Assembly (NCBI GenBank): GCA_948470475.1
Contig: OX419342.1
Location: forward strand, 18,219,177 to 18,283,176
Reading direction: 5' to 3'
Source: Galaxea fascicularis
Lineage: Eukaryota; Cnidaria; Anthozoa; Scleractinia; Euphylliidae
DNA length: 64,000 nt
The position numbers and the translations under genes are program-made. The notes beneath the pieces were generated by a model, which saw nothing but the letters and a program-made list of their open reading frames with translations, was not told the DNA's origin and did no database searches. Below are positions 58,634 through 64,000 of this stretch, one piece after another; within the stretch, counting starts at the first letter, position 1, and each line of letters begins with the position of its first letter.

Positions 58634-58726
58634 AATAAAAGTGTGTACAATAACTATTACAACGAATGTTTCTTAGTTTAAGATGGAAACAAAATAACAG
58701 TCCAAAAAATCACTTCAATATGAGTA

Positions 58727-59653
58727 CTAAGCTAACCTAAGCACTTGTCTGATTATGTCCTTCACGGCTTGTCTTACTTCTTCTATTTTCCAGCAGTAAA
58801 GAATTGGGTTTAATGAAGAATTTAGGAAAACCAGAGTAATAGCACATTGTCTCGCAAGAAAACCAGATGGAGAAATTTTCCCTTCAGTTGTTACAGCTAT
58901 CACTATAGCATATGGTGAGACGCAGAAAGCCAAGGTTAACTGTAACCACAAAGCACTGTAGATGACTTTTCTGTAGCACACAACGTTAAAGCCATTTCTC
59001 TGGTTCGACGATTGTTGATTGCGATTCCTCACTTGACTTTTACGGCGGCGCAAAGTGAGGAAAATCTTGGTGTAGGAGGCGATCGAAATTGTAATGCATA
59101 TCGCCATAGATATGCAGCCACCCCAAAACGTTATACGGTGATGCCAGAAGAACATTCCTGTGCCAATGATGCCTGTAGCCCAGAAGATAACTACAATCAC
59201 CAATGTTCGCCTGAAAGTAACTACCTGTCTATATCTTAGCCCTAACAATAGAGCAAGAAGCCTGTCCACGCTAATTGCAGTCACTGTCCATAACGATACT
59301 GGAAGCAAGACATATCCCGCTATTACTGACGACAATGTGAGACGACAAACTTCCCGATGTCTTTTCACAATGGCCAGCCAAAAGGCAACGGTTAAAGGCT
59401 CTGCTATGAGCCCAGCACAAAGATCGGTTATTGCCAGACAACGAAATAGCAGTTTTGACGGTGGGTGGAGAGATGACTCCTTTTGAAGAGCAGCTATAAT
59501 CAGAGTGTTTCCCAGTATTGCCGTAATGGACAAGAGAATGTTTATTGCGGAAAGACATATCAGGTGGATGTGGAGCCCATCGGTTAATGTCGCTGCGCAT
59601 AACATATCCACAAATGATTGCTTCTCATCTCCAGTGAGGTTACTTGCTGCCAT
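58727..59653 (-). CDS. Class A GPCR of a second subfamily, intronless
   Basis: This 308-residue receptor has its start ATG at 59653, with an NLT glycosylation site at N5. TM1 is about 34-55 (LGNTLII, N49), TM2 about 67-90 (LAITD, D77), TM3 about 107-129 with DRL at 130-132 followed by LLALLLGLRYRQVVT. TM4 is about 150-169, TM5 about 178-199, TM6 about 229-253 (FCVSPY, P247; no Trp of CWxP), and TM7 about 266-287 with a complete NPILY at 282-286. An eighth helix EEVRQAVKDII follows. The DRL...LRYRQ signature is common in cnidarian receptors that databases label adenosine- or melanocortin-like, but that label does not prove the ligand. A C-terminal remnant of a close relative lies at 60357-60500. 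Confidence 0.88.
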   Translation of the reverse strand: MAASNLTGDEKQSFVDMLCAATLTDGLHIHLICLSAINILLSITAILGNTLIIAALQKESSLHPPSKLLFRCLAITDLCAGLIAEPLTVAFWLAIVKRHREVCRLTLSSVIAGYVLLPVSLWTVTAISVDRLLALLLGLRYRQVVTFRRTLVIVVIFWATGIIGTGMFFWHHRITFWGGCISMAICITISIASYTKIFLTLRRRKSQVRNRNQQSSNQRNGFNVVCYRKVIYSALWLQLTLAFCVSPYAIVIAVTTEGKISPSGFLARQCAITLVFLNSSLNPILYCWKIEEVRQAVKDIIRQVLRLA

Positions 59654-59659
59654 TCTTCT

Positions 59660-60350
59660 TCTTCGTTGATACGCCTACAATTCAATTAGTGCTACTGTTG
59701 CTTGCAGCTGAGCGAACCGTTACTTAAACTGACTGAGTCATAATGACGAGTAATTTGATCTTTTTCCGCGATGCCAGTTACTTCCGCAAACGCTCCTTAT
59801 TTGAAGTAAAAATAATCAATTTCCTAACATTAGCAGGTATTTTTCAAACGATCGCGTGCTTATCATCAACTTGTACTACAACAGCAATTTAGGTCTATTG
59901 ATTATTTCAATAGACTAACAACAACACTATATTCTTGTTATGGAGCAAATGTTTCAAGTACCATTTAAAACCAGCACAATGTCCACCGACTTAAAGAGGA
60001 ACTTATAACTCGGTGGCTCTATTCACGTCGTTGTCATGAAACAATTTGGCCACCTGTTCTACGAAAAACAAAATTTGAAAACTGTAAACCTCCAAAAAGA
60101 GGGTGGCTCATTGCTTTTCGTGAAAGGGAAGCCAATTCTTTTTTCCTTGTTTCACGAATCCTTCTTAGAGCAGAAGGAAATAACATAAGTAGCCATTTTT
60201 CTTTACGATCTTCCCATGAACGGCCGGATTTTTGCAGTGGCCAATCAGTTTGACAAGTAGAGGAATGTTTACTTTCTAGCTCGTCCTGTCAATGAACGCC
60301 AGCACGTATACGCATTAACATTATGTAGTCATCACTTAGGCTTATATAAT
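59660..60350. other. No gene recognised; flank between GPCR and remnant
   Basis: AT-rich sequence without a supported feature. Confidence 0.4.
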
Positions 60351-60356
60351 TTAAAC

Positions 60357-60500
60357 TTATCTCATTACGTCCTTTACTGCCTGTCTGACTTGTTCCCTTT
60401 TCCAGTAACAAAGAATTGGGTTGAAAGTTAATTTGAATTAAAAAAAAAGTTAGTTCAAGTATTAGGGAGGCACGACAAACTAAGAAAAGTTTACAAAACA
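60357..60500 (-). pseudogene. GPCR C-terminal remnant (TM7 and helix 8)
   Basis: On the minus strand the sequence encodes NPIL.YWKREQVRQAVKDVM and a stop, closely matching the end of the GPCR at 58727-59653 (NPILYCWKIEEVRQAVKDII). TM7 upstream is recognisable but frameshifted at an A/T homopolymer run near 60440, and TM1-TM6 are missing. Confidence 0.7.
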
Positions 60501-61005
60501 TTTCAAATGCATTATTCTTGGCTTGTAGAATAAAACGCGCACGGTATCATGTAAGATCAGGCTTCTGGAGAACGGGGATCTGCAACTCGCTGAAAATACC
60601 GTTTCAAAAGAAAGCAAGCACACTTGTTCTGCTTATGTCTACGAGGCCGTCCAAGTCAAAGTCCGTGAGGTCGTTGTTCTTGACACAACGCCATCTTGAA
60701 CCTAGTTGGCTAGATGGCATACAAAGTAGGCTTTACGAAAAAGCACAAATTGATAACTCACGTCGTAAACTGTACATTTGATTGGGATCGAACTTTCGTC
60801 CAGTCGCAAAGCAGGTAAATGTACATTGGTATGGGTATTTTAAATCACTTTTTCTCCTTTAACTTTCATATTCCCTTTAAGAAATGCAAGGTCGAGAATG
60901 GAAAAAATCGAAACGACGGCGCTATCGTAAAGTGCTAGCACTGATTGGGTCAGTTTGTATATGAATGGTCGTGGGATTCGAGGCTTGATTCGCAAAGTGG
61001 TGTGG
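60501..61005. other. No supported gene; possible exon-like stretch on the minus strand
   Basis: The minus strand around 60690-60615 encodes KNNDLTDFDLDGLVDISRT before a stop. It looks coding in composition but matches no family I know and has no clear splice sites, so I do not call it. Confidence 0.2.
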
Positions 61006-61504
61006 TTAAGTGAAGTTCATGAAAAATAAGGTTAGGAATAGAAACATTCCCAGTTTTGAGTTCAATCCTGAATATTCACCATCATCAGTAAAAAGGGGCC
61101 TGGTTCTATTGTCGCAAAATGGGTTGAAATTTCCCATGAGAGCCTCCCGAGAATGATTGTCAAACGAGCAAAGAGATTTCCTGGTTTCATCAACACACTT
61201 CTTGGCATTCTCGAACTCTTCACATAATGGCGACGGAACTGGAATAAATTTCGAACGAATTTTTTTTCCGCAAAGAATCACTTCATCAGTATATTCATTT
61301 TTACATGAGGCGACCGTTTGTAGTACTGGCGGGAGATCATCCCAGGCGATTGCTGAAATAGGAGTATCACAAAGAAGCTTTGTTCCTTGTAAAGTCTGTA
61401 GAACGACAAGAGCCAGTGCTTCCAGTAATACTGAATTAGACAGTGGTTTGACACAAGGTTCAAAGTTTGTTCTCAGGCACCTCAGGCAAGACTGAGATTG
61501 GTCT
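61006..61504 (-). CDS. Probable terminal exon of a cysteine-rich, possibly GPI-anchored extracellular protein
   Basis: The minus-strand frame has no ATG near its start. It is preceded by a pyrimidine-rich stretch and TAG (61507-61505) that fits a splice acceptor, so it is most likely the last exon of a multi-exon gene starting beyond 61510. The exon encodes about 165 residues with about ten Cys (CLRC at the start, then spaced Cys pairs), two possible N-glycosylation sites (NHS, NRT), and a C-terminal hydrophobic tail GMFLFLTLFFMNFT ending at the stop. That tail pattern fits a GPI signal or a single membrane anchor. The family is not recognised. The spacing loosely recalls small secreted cysteine domains, but nothing specific. 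Confidence 0.5.
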
Positions 61505-61509
61505 CTAGG

Positions 61510-62840
61510 GTGCAAGAAACAGAAAGACGATTTTAGAATTGAGGATAAAACGTTCTACAAGTAGATCTTCGGATACCAGTACAACTTTAAATTAGCCATG
61601 ACTGAAAGAACGGGGTACCACTTCCTTTTACTCCACTACCACTAGGAAGGAATCTATAAAACAACTGTGTGGTTAGCTAGCTTGTCTATCTGCAATGCTC
61701 AGTGCCTTGGTAAACACATTTCCCTGCATGCAGTTACTTGTGGTTTACAGGGCTTGTTTGATACAAGAATGTGTTTGTTTAACTGACAAAAAAGCAGTTT
61801 CAGCAAATGGAGAAAAGAGACAAAATCAATATCAGCACAGCAAATTTTATTCCAGCAAAGATTGCTGTCATGCTGGTTTGACCCTTACCTTTACTAGGTT
61901 CAGCATGTTTCAAATTTAAAGATTATTAAGAGCGCCTGTCTGTAAAAATCAGACAAATTCCAAATTTCGCGGCAAGGGCGGAAAATTCGATTTCTTCCAT
62001 ATTTTAATGTTCGATAGACTAGGGTATAACTAACATCACTGTATAGTTTTTTTCGGTGAAATATCTTTTCATTTCAAAGAAATATGTAAATAACGACATT
62101 CCTTTAAAGTCGTCATTTGAGGCGCTTAATTATTACTCAGGTTTGAGAGCCTCGTACGCAAAAACAAATCATTCTACCGTCATTAAAACACTTAAATATT
62201 TTTTTGCAATCTCTTAATATCTGTTGGAATGATTTTATGAAATATCGTTGATCTTTGCATACGAAATAATTTAATTTCGAAGGTATAAAATTCAATGCAG
62301 TAAAAGTATTTCATGAATAAAATTAATTTTCACCATGTGCGAAACCTTCAAATCGATTAAGCTTCTGGTTGTAGAATGTTAGAAGGATGGTCTATAGAGT
62401 CCGGTGAAAATTTCTTTGGGCAAATGATTAAGAGCGACGCGAGAGCGTTTCAAAGTACGCAAAAAATGCAAACATTTGAACTTCGGCGGTAAACTTTGAA
62501 GTTGTCAGACTTTAATTTTAGTCCGTGCCCATGTCTTAACGGATATAAGGTCAAAAAATACACACATACAAAAACATTTCTAAGTGTTCTGACCTCATAA
62601 CATGTTGTAAAAGACAGGTCCAAAGGCCATTTAATCGACATTTAAGCACGATTCTTTGGTTGTTCGTCGCATACGCCGGTATGAGCTCGGTTTGTAACGT
62701 CCGATATGTACACCGCGCAAAGACCGTTAACTGCCAAAGTTATTCCATGGTCGAAAAACAATCTTTGATCAACATCACGACTGCATCCTCTTCGACGGCT
62801 TAGTCATTTACTAAGTATTGCTTGGTTTGTAGGGCACGAA
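61510..62840. other. No gene recognised; should contain upstream exons of the 61-kb gene if real
   Basis: AT-rich, with short frames only. I did not find a signal-peptide exon that joins convincingly to 61504. Confidence 0.35.
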
Positions 62841-62843
62841 AAT

Positions 62844-63154
62844 GGCCCGATTTATACTAGAGACGGATCATCCGTCTGGGACGAACTTGGGCAAAGAACG
62901 ATAGTTCGTCTTATAATTCGTCTGCGTATAAATACGGGCAAACAGACGGATTATCCGTCCAGACGAACTATCTGGAAAATTCGTCGATGAACACGAATTA
63001 TCCAGATAGTTCGTCTGGACGGATAATCCGTCTGTCTGCCCGTATTTATACGCAGACGAATTATATTTATACGCAGACGAATTATAAGACGAACTATCGT
63101 TCTTTGCCCAAGTTCGTCCCAGACGGATGATCCGTCTCTAGTATAAATCGGGCC
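62844..63154. mobile_element. Nearly perfect palindromic MITE (311 bp)
   Basis: The ends GGCCCGATTTATACTAGAG and its inverted copy run through the whole element. Arms pair across a short centre near 62982. The right arm has an extra copy of 'tatttatacgcagacgaatt'. Motifs GACGGA and GACGAA recur many times. The flanks AAT/AAT may be a 3-bp duplication. Confidence 0.8.
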
Positions 63155-64000
63155 AATATTACATCAGCCGTTTGTTTGTCACGCAATGCAATGTCATGGG
63201 CATTTTAGCGGGGTTGAGAAGGGTGGAGATGCAAAAATGCTTGATTGAACAAGTACATTCTCAAGGCAACACCAACAACAGCAGCAGGAATTAAGATAGT
63301 GATAGTTTAAGTTCGTACTTTTTCCATTGCTAATATCCAAATAATAATTTATTTATTCGCGAATTCGATTGTGCGCGTGGGGTGGGTTGTTAGGAGCGTT
63401 GGCAGTAGTGGTGGTGGTGGGGGTAGGGGAGTACTACAAAGATCACCTCATCTTTTACCTAGTGTTATCCTTTTTTTAAATACAATAAATCCTAGTTTGA
63501 AACCACAAACGAGGAGAAATGACGTATCTAGTTTTATTTTACTTTATTTCATTTATTCATTTATTTATTCGTTTGAACGCAGATGACCCGCATTTCCGAT
63601 TTAAATGGTTTATAGCTGGTAAGGAAACAACGTACCCCTACGAAAAATATTGCCTTTCCTTTGCTTCGTGAGGGAGTGTAATCCTAAGAGAACAATGAAT
63701 CACCCAGGAGCCTACCCTAAGTCTGGGTGACCTGTGGCTTCGGGTAGTTATTCATCTGCGTGCTACAAAGTACTTTTTTTTTGGGGGGGGGGGGTACAGT
63801 TTTTTAGATACATCAAATTTATAATTACTAAATTAAACAATAACTAATTTAAAGTTCTTACTTTAAGCCATTACGTGTCTGGATGCTACCGGAAGGAAAT
63901 GATGTTGTTACGTGCCGCGTGTGGGCCACAACATCATCCTTCTCGAGAGCACCCCTCCTGTCAGAGGCCCCATCTGGAAACACCGGTTATTATTTATCAA
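63155..64000. other. No gene recognised
   Basis: It contains a GGT/G-rich stretch at 63400-63428, an (ATTT)n-like tract near 63550, and a T9G11 run at 63774-63794. The short frames are not supported. Confidence 0.4.

Noticed and set aside
60518..60781. 87-codon plus-strand frame
   Set aside because: No domain was found. The opposite strand has a slightly more coding-like stretch, but neither is supported by splice sites or homology.

Overview
This window looks like nuclear DNA of an anthozoan cnidarian, most likely a stony coral. The evidence is indirect: it is AT-rich, gene-poor and intron-era eukaryotic sequence. It holds single-exon class A GPCR genes of the type expanded in cnidarians, Penelope-like, CR1/L2-like and R2-like retroelement remnants, tRNA-derived SINEs, and many palindromic MITEs. 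No bacterial-style operon, CRISPR array or viral gene set is present. The species cannot be named from sequence alone.

Layout. Bases 1-5.2 kb: a tandemly duplicated segment with TATA-type promoter candidates. Its first copy is split by a 2.6-kb transposon whose long inverted termini carry minisatellites. 5.2-8.5 kb: a CR1-like LINE remnant, a MITE and two SINE fragments. 8.5-13.3 kb: an intact GPCR gene (minus strand), a LINE tail, a 5'-truncated Penelope-like element (PLE) with a GIY-YIG domain and hammerhead-like motif, and a GPCR pseudogene. 13.4-17.7 kb: a TTAA-flanked transposon with a nested MITE, then a second CR1-like LINE broken by a palindrome that carries a well-formed hammerhead ribozyme on each strand. 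17.9-19.6 kb: a SINE, an R2-like LINE end, and three copies (two direct, one inverted) of a tRNA-like element.

19.7-51.3 kb is the most striking part. Two head-to-head copies of a 1.25-kb MITE-like element (family A) form a 2.5-kb palindrome. This is followed by a 29-kb tandem array of 14 units of a related 1.24-kb element (family B). Each block is separated from the next by a (TA)n tract. In the first part of the array each element is followed by two copies of a 350-bp spacer (period 1,942 bp); after a 200-N assembly gap it is followed by one (period 1,593 bp). A 2.4-kb TIR transposon sits at the same site in two of the units, so it was amplified together with the array.

51.3-64 kb: a hammerhead-like PLE fragment, a SINE, a long trinucleotide repeat, a second intact GPCR that is a segmental duplicate of the first, a third and more distant GPCR, a GPCR C-terminal remnant, a probable terminal exon of a cysteine-rich, possibly GPI-anchored protein, and several MITEs.

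The credible host genes are three GPCR genes plus one exon. They are all on the minus strand. Nearly everything else is mobile or repeat DNA.
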